NCBI GenBank assembly: GCA_019753235.1 | Contig: JAIELF010000023.1 | Location: forward strand, 1-49,010 | Reading direction: 5' to 3' | From: a bacterium | GTDB lineage: Bacteria; Planctomycetota; Planctomycetia; Kolteriales; Kolteriaceae | Length of the DNA: 49,010 nucleotides | Shown: piece by piece, positions 35,942 through 45,017 of the stretch | Numbering within the stretch: the stretch's first letter is position 1 | Layout of the letters: every line of letters begins with the position of its first letter | The notes under the pieces: model-generated | Seen by the model: the letters and a program-made list of their open reading frames with translations, nothing else | What the model was told of the DNA's origin: nothing | Database searches by the model: none | Position numbers and translations under genes: made by a program

Positions 35942-38605
35942 ATGGGAATGATGTTGGCCTTGGCCGTCTCCCTTGCCCACGAGGAGACTCCTCCGCAAGT
36001 GATCCTGCGCTTTGGGGATGGTGAGTTCATCTCCGGGGGCTTATTACCTTCGGAGCAGGATCAGCTGATCCGCCTTCGCTCGCCGGTGTTTGAAGAGGTC
36101 CTGGCTTTTCCAATTCCCGCGATCAGCAGCATCAATTGGCTTACCGATCGCAAGGTGGAAGCTACCGCCGGGGATGTACGGCTGTTTCTCGTCGGAGGAG
36201 GGTCCATTCAAGGCAACCTGATTGCGATCACTGAAAGGCTGGTGACCGTCGCCTTGGATGGATGGGGGGAGGTCTCTCTCGAGAGGAGTTCTGTCGTTCG
36301 AATCATCCATCGTGGCAAAGAATTCGCTCTTCCCGAAACAGATCTCTTGTCGCTGAACCAATGGCCCGAGGCCAAGGGTTGGCAGGAATCAAGCAGCGGG
36401 CTGATCGGGACCGAAGGGGCTCTCTTGAAGCGGATGATCGAAGAGGATCGATACGCGATCGATCTTCAGTTGTCGTGGGTTGGCCAGCCTTCGTTTCGAA
36501 TCGATGTCTCCGGTAAGTCGAATGGGGCAAGGGGCGATCTCCTCCATGAGCCGATCTCGATCGAAACCTGGGGGAAACAACTGGTGCTTGTGACGAGCGT
36601 CGGCGACAAAAGCCGATTCGCGAAGATCGAAGAGTTTCCAGCGTTCGGTGCTAGGTGTACTTATCGTGTTCTGGTTGATCGCTCCGCGGGCAAAGCGGTC
36701 GTTGTTTCGAACGAGGATTCCATCCTCGCTCAGACGGAACTAACGTCGAAAGCCAAAGTAAGAATTCAACAAGGCATGGCAGTGCACGACCATCACGGAG
36801 GACTCTTGATCGAGTCAATGAGGATTTCACGCTGGGATGGCCATGTTCCCGCTGCAAAGACTGTCTCGGAAACCGGCGTCACGCTCACCGATGGCCAAAC
36901 AATCAAGGGGGAAGTCGTGCTCGTCGATCGCGACCGCCACCAATTGGAGTTTGCGGAGGGGGATAAAAAGGAACCTATTCCTCTCGACCAAGTCAGCGAG
37001 ATCCGCTGGGACCGTCGTCCCCCCCTTGCTCAACAGCCGACCTGGCGAATCAATGGGCGATCCGGCAACTCACTTGCGGGTCAAATTCAAAAGATCGAGA
37101 AGGATGGGCTAACGTTTGTGCCGGCCGGTAGCGAGCAGTCGATCACCATCCCGCTGTCATGGTCGCGCTCGGCCGTGCAAAGTTCTGCCCAAGCCCCACT
37201 GGCCGAATCGGTCGACACGGTCGACACGGTCGAACGGGTTTGCCGGATCCAGGGAGACAACATCCGCGTTGCCGGGAATCTCCTGAGTGGGGAGGGATTT
37301 CGCTTTCACCCACGGCGGGCAAAGGGTTCGGCGGCGATCTCGCTTGCTACACCTGCGTCGATGGAGTTTCCTGAGAAACCTGCAAGCCCTCCCAACGTGG
37401 AAACGAAGGTAATGAAAAGGCGGGTCACGAATAACCTTCGACTGTTCGGCTTCCCCGTGGTCAGGACGCCTGCCGTGGCCAACGTGAACAATTCGTCGGC
37501 TCCGCATCGGATTCATTTGCGGACCGGCGATGTCATCGACGCACGAGTCCAATCGATCGATGAGAAGGGAGTCCATTTTCAATCGATAACAACGACAAGC
37601 ACGACTTTCTCTCACGAGTTTGTGCAGGCGGTGGAATTGGATGTGGATGCTTTGCCTAGGAAGATTCTGAAGACCAAGAGAGATCGACTTCTCACCGTGC
37701 CGCGCGCAATCAAGTCGTCGCCCCCCACGCACCTTCTTCGATTGAACGACGGCGATTACCTTCGATGTCGACTTCTCACGATGTCCGAGAAGTCTCTTGA
37801 GTTGGAAGCCCGCCTTGAGTCGCGTCAAATTCCCAGGGAACGAGTAACCCGCATGATTTGGCTTCGGCCCGAGGATGAAACGCTCCCAGCGGCCATGACC
37901 GCAGGCCAGGTGCAGATACTCTCGACGAAAGGGGATCGGTTAATGTTTCGGCCGGAACGGATCGAGGAGCGAAAGATCCTCGGCACGAGCCCCGCGATGG
38001 CAGGGTGCGCGGTGCCGCTCGTAGGAATTCAGACGATTGTTTGGGGCTCCGCGGTGGGCGAGGCTTGTAAGACACTCGCGTTTCAACAATGGAAGCTTCG
38101 CGCCGCGACCGAGCCTCTTCCCGACCCCTCCGGTGGCGAAGGGGGTTCCCCGAGTCAAGTCTCTTCGCTCGAGGGAAAACCTGCCCCCGACTTCGAACTA
38201 GACTTGGCCACGACCGGAAAGTTCAAACTCAGCGACCATCGAGGTGAAGTAATCGTTCTGGATTTCTGGGCCTCCTGGTGCGCTCCGTGCATGATGACGA
38301 TGCCCATCGTGGATCGAGTGTCACGAGAATTCGTGGACCAAAAGGTGATCTTGGTCGGTATCAATCTGGAAGAATCACCGGAAGTCGCTGGCTCGGCACT
38401 CGAAAAGCAAAAGCTGGCGATAATGGTAGCTTTGGATATCGATGGGAAAGTTGCCGCCGACTATGAAGCGTCGGCTATCCCGCAAACGGTGATCGTCCGA
38501 AAGGATGGCACCGTGGCAAAGGTCTTCGTCGGAGCGAGCGCATCATTCGAGGCAGACCTCCGGTTGGCGATCCAGGCCGAGGGTGGTTCCCTGCCGATGC
38601 CGTGA
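35942..38605 (+). CDS. Exported multi-domain protein: six small beta repeats, lectin-like insert, TlpA-type thioredoxin
   Basis: 887 aa from ATG 35942, nine bases after AGGGG; the frame also starts at TTG 35936. A short hydrophobic N-terminus suggests export. Six related units of about 45-50 residues share the pattern G-x-x-I/L-x-G/A-x-(V/I/L)... ending P-x-x-x-V-x-x-I-x-W. They lie at about 20-67, 78-125, 311-357, 366-410, 520-567 and 592-640. A beta-sandwich-like stretch (about 140-300) separates units 2 and 3. The C-terminus (about 755-880) is a TlpA/ResA thioredoxin: KPAPDFELDL, VLDFWASWCAPC with both cysteines (780-783), and cis-proline SAIPQTVIV. A thiol oxidoreductase outside the cytoplasm is likely. 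It is the last gene of the MoxR operon. Confidence 0.83.
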   Translation: MGMMLALAVSLAHEETPPQVILRFGDGEFISGGLLPSEQDQLIRLRSPVFEEVLAFPIPAISSINWLTDRKVEATAGDVRLFLVGGGSIQGNLIAITERLVTVALDGWGEVSLERSSVVRIIHRGKEFALPETDLLSLNQWPEAKGWQESSSGLIGTEGALLKRMIEEDRYAIDLQLSWVGQPSFRIDVSGKSNGARGDLLHEPISIETWGKQLVLVTSVGDKSRFAKIEEFPAFGARCTYRVLVDRSAGKAVVVSNEDSILAQTELTSKAKVRIQQGMAVHDHHGGLLIESMRISRWDGHVPAAKTVSETGVTLTDGQTIKGEVVLVDRDRHQLEFAEGDKKEPIPLDQVSEIRWDRRPPLAQQPTWRINGRSGNSLAGQIQKIEKDGLTFVPAGSEQSITIPLSWSRSAVQSSAQAPLAESVDTVDTVERVCRIQGDNIRVAGNLLSGEGFRFHPRRAKGSAAISLATPASMEFPEKPASPPNVETKVMKRRVTNNLRLFGFPVVRTPAVANVNNSSAPHRIHLRTGDVIDARVQSIDEKGVHFQSITTTSTTFSHEFVQAVELDVDALPRKILKTKRDRLLTVPRAIKSSPPTHLLRLNDGDYLRCRLLTMSEKSLELEARLESRQIPRERVTRMIWLRPEDETLPAAMTAGQVQILSTKGDRLMFRPERIEERKILGTSPAMAGCAVPLVGIQTIVWGSAVGEACKTLAFQQWKLRAATEPLPDPSGGEGGSPSQVSSLEGKPAPDFELDLATTGKFKLSDHRGEVIVLDFWASWCAPCMMTMPIVDRVSREFVDQKVILVGINLEESPEVAGSALEKQKLAIMVALDIDGKVAADYEASAIPQTVIVRKDGTVAKVFVGASASFEADLRLAIQAEGGSLPMP

Positions 38606-38615
38606 CGGTCTTATG

Positions 38616-39263
38616 TCAGGGGCGGGCCGTCTTGAGATGGGATTCTCTTGCCTGTTCTAGCATTCCGTAAAACTGAGTGAAGACATTGTCGGCCTGGCCG
38701 TGCTCGGCATGGCAATCGTAACAAAGGTTCTGCGGGAGCGCCCGCGAGGGCTTTCGTTCGCCGGCCGTGGTGAAGAGAAAGTACGCCCAGCTTTCCGAAA
38801 ACTTTTCTGTATCCTTGACCGAGACCTCGAGGCCCGTCGCCTTTCCTGCAAAGTGGCCGTGCTTGTTGATGAGGTCGGGACCAGACTTCTTCGATGCCGC
38901 ACAATTGGTCATGACGAATAGGGTCTTCTCGGGGAACTCGCCAAAACGAAGATAGTATTCGTACGCTTGCGGCTGAATGAAGACGTGATGAAAATCGCCG
39001 GGGCCCTTGGGGGGTGGATCATTCGTCTCGAGATAACGAATCCCCAACGAGGTTCCGATGAAAGTCCATCGTTCGTAACCTTCCGGCCGAATCAGTCCGC
39101 CCCGCGCGTCGTATTCGGGAAGGGTCATCCCCTCTAAGATCTTTTGCTTCGGGTCGGCATCCCCCGCACGAAGAGGGCCCCGTGAAAGAATAGCAAATCC
39201 CACCGTTGTTATTGTCGTCATCAAGACCAAAGAGAAAAGCGAGAGCCTTTGTCGGCCTGTCAT
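38616..39263 (-). CDS. Cytochrome P460-family protein
   Basis: 215 aa from ATG 39263 (AGAGGTG about six bases upstream; the frame opens at 39281). A signal or anchor helix lies at about 7-30. The P460 fold region shows YERWTFIGTSLGIRY, FHHVFIQPQAYEYYLRFGEFPEKTLFVM and the single heme site CYDCH at 181-185. P460 heme proteins of this type occur near oxidative enzymes of nitrogen metabolism and in many planctomycete gene clusters as electron-transfer or peroxide-related proteins. It stands alone, with the adjacent enolase-type gene on the same strand 27 bases upstream, so the two may be co-transcribed. Confidence 0.88.
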   Translation of the reverse strand: MTGRQRLSLFSLVLMTTITTVGFAILSRGPLRAGDADPKQKILEGMTLPEYDARGGLIRPEGYERWTFIGTSLGIRYLETNDPPPKGPGDFHHVFIQPQAYEYYLRFGEFPEKTLFVMTNCAASKKSGPDLINKHGHFAGKATGLEVSVKDTEKFSESWAYFLFTTAGERKPSRALPQNLCYDCHAEHGQADNVFTQFYGMLEQARESHLKTARP

Positions 39264-39290
39264 GATCGCACCTCTTTTCAAGAGTCGATT

Positions 39291-40412
39291 CTATCGTGAT
39301 TCGCAAATGAGATGTTTTAGGACAAAATCCTCATCTAATGTCACTCCCAAGCCAGGACGGTCGGGGACATCGATATATCCATCTTTCGCTTGCACTTTCT
39401 CGTGGGTCAATTCATGACGAAGTGGAGAATCCTCGACGCAGTCCTCGAAGAGAAACGCATCTTCCACCGTGCTCAGCCAATGCAGGCTGGCCGCAACGGT
39501 GACAGGACTGGTGTAACAGTGATTACAAAGCCGAGCCCCGATCTCTTCCACTCGCTGGCGAATATAAAGTGAATCGGTGAAGCCATTCCTCGATAGGTCG
39601 ACTTGATACACATCCAAGCAGCGTCCATCGATCAATGGTCGAAACGACTGACGACCACATTCCTCCTCACCGGCGGCAATCGGCACGGGCGAGCGGTCTC
39701 GAAGCCAGCGATAGCCTTCGTAATCGTCGGGGCGAAGCGGCTCTTCAAGCCAGGTGATTCGCTGCTCGGCAAAGGCGTGGGCTCGATCGAGTGCGGTCCG
39801 AGCATCCCAAACGCATCCCGCATCGATGAGCAATGTTCCATCATCGCCAAGACCTTTTCTCGCGCCGCGGACGATGTCGCGATCGACCGCTTCACTGGTC
39901 CCCATCGGTTCCCATCCGAACTTGACCGCTCGGTAGCCTGCATCACGCCATCGTTGGCCGATACGCGCCGTCTCATCTCCGTTCTTGCCGAACAGGATCG
40001 ATGCATACGCCAGGATACGCGAGTGGCGTTTTCCACCGAGCAGCGAATGGATCGGCTGCTTGAAGAGCTTACCCTTCAAGTCCCAAAGAGCCATGTCGAT
40101 CGCGGACATGGCCGTGATGGTGACGCCGCGCCGGCCAGCGTACATGGTTCGGCGATACATCTTCTGCCAAAGGCGATCGATCTCGAGCGCGTTCTCGCCC
40201 ACGAGAAGCGTTCGCAACCCGGTCGCGACGTTGTGACTGAACGGCGCATCGATCACTGCTTTGACCATCTCGGGCGAAGAGTCCGCCTCGCCGATCCCTT
40301 CGAGTCCGTTGTCCGTACGAACTCGAACCAGGACCGAATCTTGGCTGCTGGCCGTTTTCGCTTCTACGTGCGGAATCCGAAGAACCTGACAAATGATCTC
40401 GGTGATCTTCAT
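39291..40412 (-). CDS. Enolase-superfamily enzyme, mandelate racemase/muconate-lactonising group
   Basis: 373 aa, full length. N-terminal capping domain about 1-125, then the (beta/alpha)7 barrel. Catalytic positions line up with mandelate racemase numbering: K164 (VKFGW), D197 (LLIDAG), E223 (WLEEP), E249 (AAGEE) for metal and acid/base, D272 and H298 (NHCY) as the His-Asp dyad. The second lysine of the usual KxK is a glycine (KFG), so only the His-side base and the first lysine are available. It is probably an acid-sugar dehydratase or epimerase; substrate unknown. ATG at 40412. Confidence 0.9.
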   Translation of the reverse strand: MKITEIICQVLRIPHVEAKTASSQDSVLVRVRTDNGLEGIGEADSSPEMVKAVIDAPFSHNVATGLRTLLVGENALEIDRLWQKMYRRTMYAGRRGVTITAMSAIDMALWDLKGKLFKQPIHSLLGGKRHSRILAYASILFGKNGDETARIGQRWRDAGYRAVKFGWEPMGTSEAVDRDIVRGARKGLGDDGTLLIDAGCVWDARTALDRAHAFAEQRITWLEEPLRPDDYEGYRWLRDRSPVPIAAGEEECGRQSFRPLIDGRCLDVYQVDLSRNGFTDSLYIRQRVEEIGARLCNHCYTSPVTVAASLHWLSTVEDAFLFEDCVEDSPLRHELTHEKVQAKDGYIDVPDRPGLGVTLDEDFVLKHLICESR

Positions 40413-40564
40413 CTACGACCCTCCCAACCGTGTGCCTTCGGGTTCAATTTACGAAGTCCTGTTGTTGTTCGCTCGCCCGTCGGGTTGGGAATCGGCGACG
40501 AGCGCTTGACACGCGGGATCGAAGGCCCTCCAATCAGAGTCTGTGAATCAGGGGATCATTTCTC

Positions 40565-42007
40565 ATGGGAGAAAGACCGGTCATGCATCGATCGATTGGG
40601 CTGATGATTCTGACGATCCCTCTCCCCGTGGCAGCGGACTGGCGCGTGGCGGCCCATGCGGAACGAATCGAGCCGGCCCTTCCTATTTCGATGGCGGGTT
40701 CGATGAGCGATCAAATCGCCAAGAGGATTCACGACCCGATCCACGTCCGAGCGATTCTCTTTGACAATGGGAAGACATCGCTCGCGGTGGCTTTGGTGGA
40801 TAGTTGCGCGATCCCTCGGGCGGTCATGGATGAAGCGAAGACTCGGATTGAGGAAGAGACTGGGATTACCGCCGAGAGAGTCATCATCGCCGCCACTCAT
40901 TCCCACAGTTGCCCCACATCGACCGAGGTGTTTCAAAGCAAGCCTGATGCAAGTTATCAAGAGAAACTCATCGAAGGAATCGTCACCAGCGTCGCCACCA
41001 CTCAGCTTCGACTCGAGCCCGCTCGCATCGGGGTTGCCAAAGCAGCAGTTCCCGAAGAGGTCTTCAATCGTCGTTGGCGAATGAAGCCCGGCACTATTCC
41101 CCCCAATCCATTTGGACAGGTGGATCAAGTTCAAATGAATCCCCCGGTCGGCTCAGAAAACTTGGTGGAATCGGCCGGTCCCATTGACTCTGATGTCGCG
41201 ATCATCTTTGTTCATGCGACCGATGGCGAACCAATGGGGATGCTCGCCAACTATGCGCTTCACTACGTCGGTGGAACGCCAAGTGGTGAGATATCAGCAG
41301 ACTACTTCGGCGAGTTCTCTCGAATCATCGGGGATCGCTGGCGGCCGAAGAATGCGCGTCGAAAACCGGTGGCTCTCCTAACCAACGGGGCAAGCGGTGA
41401 CATTAACAACATCCATTTCCGCTCTCGCGATTTTGTTGCCGAGCCTTTCGGACAGATCCGCCGAGTTGCCGACCGTGTGGCGAGTCGATCTCTCGATGCG
41501 GTGAACTCGATAAGCAACTCGCGCGGATATGAGCTTGATTCCATTCTCGGCGCTAAGCGCGTCGAGGTCGAACTGGGCGTCCGTCGACCGACGGCAGAGG
41601 AACTTCAAAGTGCCGAGCGATGCCTTTCGAATGCGTCGGGTCGGCCGCTCCAATCGTTGGAAGAAATCTACGCCAACGAAACGATCCATTTGAACCGCTA
41701 TCCCAAAACCATGAAGCTCTGGATTCAGACGGCACGGGTGGGATCGGTTGGGATCGTCGCTATTCCATGCGAAGTCTTTGTCGAAGTGGGCCTCGAAATA
41801 AAGAAAAAAAGCCCGTTCCAAACGACGATCATCATTGAACTGGCGAACGGCTACAACGGTTATCTCCCAACTCCCGCGCAGCACGAACTCGGTGGTTATG
41901 AGACGTGGCGGGCCAGATCGAGTTACCTACACAAGGAAGCGTCTGTCACGATCGTGAAGGTCGCGCTGGGGATGCTCAATGAGTTAGCCAAGGACGCCGG
42001 ACCATGA
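40565..42007 (+). CDS. Neutral/alkaline ceramidase-like exported protein
   Basis: 480 aa. ATG 40565 (AGGGG ten bases upstream) or ATG 40583 are both possible; either gives a signal peptide (GLMILTIPLPVAA). The body has the start of the ceramidase fold (AERIEPALP, IHVRAILFDNGKTSLAVALVD), the putative zinc-site histidines THSHSCPTST (about 110-119), and NYALHYVGG. Planctomycetes carry many such proteins, usually annotated only as neutral/alkaline ceramidase-like; an amide hydrolase activity is possible but not shown. Its stop overlaps the next gene (ATGA), so it is coupled to a PVC heme protein. Confidence 0.85.
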   Translation: MGERPVMHRSIGLMILTIPLPVAADWRVAAHAERIEPALPISMAGSMSDQIAKRIHDPIHVRAILFDNGKTSLAVALVDSCAIPRAVMDEAKTRIEEETGITAERVIIAATHSHSCPTSTEVFQSKPDASYQEKLIEGIVTSVATTQLRLEPARIGVAKAAVPEEVFNRRWRMKPGTIPPNPFGQVDQVQMNPPVGSENLVESAGPIDSDVAIIFVHATDGEPMGMLANYALHYVGGTPSGEISADYFGEFSRIIGDRWRPKNARRKPVALLTNGASGDINNIHFRSRDFVAEPFGQIRRVADRVASRSLDAVNSISNSRGYELDSILGAKRVEVELGVRRPTAEELQSAERCLSNASGRPLQSLEEIYANETIHLNRYPKTMKLWIQTARVGSVGIVAIPCEVFVEVGLEIKKKSPFQTTIIIELANGYNGYLPTPAQHELGGYETWRARSSYLHKEASVTIVKVALGMLNELAKDAGP

Positions 42008-44871
42008 TCGCGCTGCTATGGGCAGCGATGATGGTGGCCGAGGGTCCTGTGTCCCCGGAAGAGTCCCTCGCTCGTTTGATTCTGCCCGACGAATTCGTTG
42101 CGGAACTGGTGGCTGCGGAGCCACTCGTTGTTGACCCCGTGGCAATTGCGTTCGCTCGCGCCGACGAAATGTTCGTGGCGGAGTACCGCGATTATCCGCT
42201 CGGCCCGGCCGACAACAAAAGTCCGTTTCTCTCGCGCATCAAGCGTCTGCGCGATACCAATGGCGACGGCGTGATGGACGCGTCGAACGTCTTTGCCGAG
42301 GGGCTTGCGTGGTGTCAGGGATTGGCGATCTGGAAGAAAGGACTTCTGGCAACCGTCGCGCAGGAACTGATCTACCTCGAGGATGCTGACGGTGACGGCG
42401 TGGCCGAGAGGCAGCAATCGCTGCTGGCGGGGTTGGGGCAATCGAATCCGCAACTACTGCCAGCTTTCCCAACGTTGGGTCGGGATGGATGGATCTATCT
42501 CACCAACGGATTGTCCGGCGGAAAGGTCCACACGACGGCGAGCGAGTCACCGTTGCTTGAACTCGGCGTTCGGGATCTTCGCTTTCACCCGAGAGCGCGA
42601 ACGATCGAAGCCGTCAACGGACCGGGACAGTTTGGTCAGTCGATCGATGACTGGAGTAATCGCTTCACGTGCAGCAATCGCCGACCAATCATTCATGATG
42701 TCATACCATTGTCACACCTTTCCACCCGCGGTTTAATTACCATGGATGGGAATCACGATGTCGCCCGTTCGGGAGGAGAATCAAAGGTCTATCCCGCCCA
42801 AGATACCGCAACGACAGCGTTCTCGCATACCGGCACGCACACGGCCGCTTGCGGCGTGTTAGTCTTTCGTGGAACTGGGTTGGGTGCCGTCATGAATGGG
42901 ACAGCTTTCGTGTGCGACCCGACCGGTTATTTGGTGGCCTGCCATCGAATGATTCCCGACGGAATGACGTTTCGATCCGAGCGGATTCTGAATCAACAAG
43001 CGGCGAAGCTGGATTGGCTGACATCGACGGACTCCTGGTTTCGCCCGGTCAGTCTCGCCAATGGTCCGGATGGTTCTCTGTACGTCGTCGATATGTATCG
43101 CGAGGTGATCGAGCATCCGGCCTACATGCCTGCGGGGTTGGCCCAGACGCTGAACCTTCGCGCAGGTGATGACCGGGGCCGAGTCTATCGCGTAAGACGA
43201 CGATCGGTCCATCGAACAGAGACTCCGATAACGAATGATCGGCCGACGCTGATAAAGACTCTCTCTCATGCAGAAGGTTGGTGGCGCGATCATGCGTGGC
43301 GATTGCTTTGGGAGGGGGAATCGGAAGAGATCGCTGGCATGCTGCGGGAAGGGGTGACCTCGTTGCCGACGCCGGAGGGACGCTTGGGCGCCTTGACTTT
43401 GTTGGCGTGTCGAGATGAACTCGATGATGCCACGCTCGATTCCGCTCTGCTTGATGCGGATCATCGAGTACAAGCGGCCGGCTGGGAACTTGGCGTCGAT
43501 CGCATCGCGAAGAATCCCGGACGCTGGTCGACAGGATTCGCGGAGTCGCTCCGTCACCCGAGTCCGCGGGTTCGATCCGCCGCCGCTCGTTCGGCCGCAC
43601 GCAGCTCGAACGATCGAGAGGTCGCTCTCTTGGTTCGCTTTATTCAAGAAGCGTCCGACGAGCCTTTTCTCTGGGAGAGTCTCCGTGAAGAACTGGCGCC
43701 GCGGGGGACTCGTTTGCTCAAGGAAGCACTGCAAGGAGCCAAGGATGAGGCGCCCGCGAGCCTCCGAAAGAAGTATCATGATCTCGCTTTACTGTCGGCG
43801 GCAACGGGCCGGCCCGCGGATGTTGTTTCTTTATTGCAATGGGTGGTGACGCGGACTGCCACGCCTGCGACGTCGATGGCGATCATCACGGGCATCATGG
43901 AGGGAAGCCGATCCTCGCCACATCCCACCCTTCGCCCCGGTGCTGCTACTGGCGCGGATTCGGTCCTAGGGCAAGTCGCGATTCGTCCCTGGAAGGAACT
44001 GGCCCAGCGAATCAGCTTGGACTCGACGGCAGAGCCCGGCATTCGTCAGCAAGCAATGGACCTTCTTGCGATTATCTCACCGAACGAGATGGCGACACAC
44101 TTTGTCGAGCTGGCGACTCGAGCGGATGATGACCAAGTCGCATCGCGCGCAATCCAGGTTCTTTCGCGGTCGGGTGCCGATTTTCCATTGGATCGGTTCG
44201 TGGCTACGTGGGCTCGGCTCAGCCCGGCAACGCAAGAACGAGTCCTTGCCGCCTGCTGGGATCGAACAGCCTCGATTCGCCAAGTGCTGGACGAAATGAA
44301 ACGCGGAACACTTTCGCCGGCCCTTGTCCCGATCGATCGTCGTGAACTACTCCTCTTGAGCGGGGATAATGTTACTCGCGAGAAAGCGATCGCTCTGTTC
44401 GGCGAGCGTGCCGACCCGGACCGCGCAGCGGTCATCGATCAGTACCGAGCGTCCATGAATCCTCCCGGCAATCCTGTCGCGGGGCACGAAGTCTTTCGGC
44501 GAGTCTGCGCTGTCTGTCATCGCTTGGGTAAAGAGGGAACCGCGGTCGGTCCCGATATCAGCGACGTGCGCAACAAGACGGCCGACCAGCTTCTCGGGGA
44601 GATCCTCGATCCGAATCGCGTGGTGGAGCCACGCTTTACCGCCTCGACCGTACTGACTACTGATGGGCGATCGTCTGTGGGGATCCTCGGCCCGTCGACG
44701 GAGGGAAGCATTATGCTGACGAAATCCGGTGGCCAACAAGAGCAATGGCCCCGAGCCGAAATCGAGCAGATCCAGACAACAACCCAATCTTTGATGCCCG
44801 TCGGTATTGAGAAAGAGATCACTCCCCAGCAAATGAACGACTTGATTGCTTTTCTCCGGACCGGACGATGA
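42004..44871 (+). CDS. PVC-type heme-binding protein with dehydrogenase-like propeller and HEAT repeats
   Basis: 955 aa. A weak signal sequence, then the membrane-bound dehydrogenase-type beta-propeller (about 25-400) with calcium-like loops DTNGDGVMD and DADGDGVAE and the segment SLANGPDGSLYVVDMYREVIEHP. A HEAT-type helical region (about 415-810) follows, then a cytochrome c domain with one CxxCH heme site (CAVCH, 835-839) and the GTAVGPDI and ILDPNRVVEPRF motifs of planctomycete heme-binding proteins. Both halves are known fusions in this phylum. It probably oxidises an external substrate and passes electrons to the heme. It is translationally coupled to the ceramidase-like gene. Confidence 0.93.
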   Translation: MIALLWAAMMVAEGPVSPEESLARLILPDEFVAELVAAEPLVVDPVAIAFARADEMFVAEYRDYPLGPADNKSPFLSRIKRLRDTNGDGVMDASNVFAEGLAWCQGLAIWKKGLLATVAQELIYLEDADGDGVAERQQSLLAGLGQSNPQLLPAFPTLGRDGWIYLTNGLSGGKVHTTASESPLLELGVRDLRFHPRARTIEAVNGPGQFGQSIDDWSNRFTCSNRRPIIHDVIPLSHLSTRGLITMDGNHDVARSGGESKVYPAQDTATTAFSHTGTHTAACGVLVFRGTGLGAVMNGTAFVCDPTGYLVACHRMIPDGMTFRSERILNQQAAKLDWLTSTDSWFRPVSLANGPDGSLYVVDMYREVIEHPAYMPAGLAQTLNLRAGDDRGRVYRVRRRSVHRTETPITNDRPTLIKTLSHAEGWWRDHAWRLLWEGESEEIAGMLREGVTSLPTPEGRLGALTLLACRDELDDATLDSALLDADHRVQAAGWELGVDRIAKNPGRWSTGFAESLRHPSPRVRSAAARSAARSSNDREVALLVRFIQEASDEPFLWESLREELAPRGTRLLKEALQGAKDEAPASLRKKYHDLALLSAATGRPADVVSLLQWVVTRTATPATSMAIITGIMEGSRSSPHPTLRPGAATGADSVLGQVAIRPWKELAQRISLDSTAEPGIRQQAMDLLAIISPNEMATHFVELATRADDDQVASRAIQVLSRSGADFPLDRFVATWARLSPATQERVLAACWDRTASIRQVLDEMKRGTLSPALVPIDRRELLLLSGDNVTREKAIALFGERADPDRAAVIDQYRASMNPPGNPVAGHEVFRRVCAVCHRLGKEGTAVGPDISDVRNKTADQLLGEILDPNRVVEPRFTASTVLTTDGRSSVGILGPSTEGSIMLTKSGGQQEQWPRAEIEQIQTTTQSLMPVGIEKEITPQQMNDLIAFLRTGR

Positions 44872-45017
44872 TCGTGCTCCATGAAGTGGGCGGGTAAGGT
44901 CGATGCGAAATCGTCGGTGAAGAGTTGACAGTAGCGTGACAAGGTACAGGTCGTTACATTAATCGGTCAGGACGACAATAATCGGCCGTGGACCGAGTTT
45001 CAAAGGGGGGAATCAAG

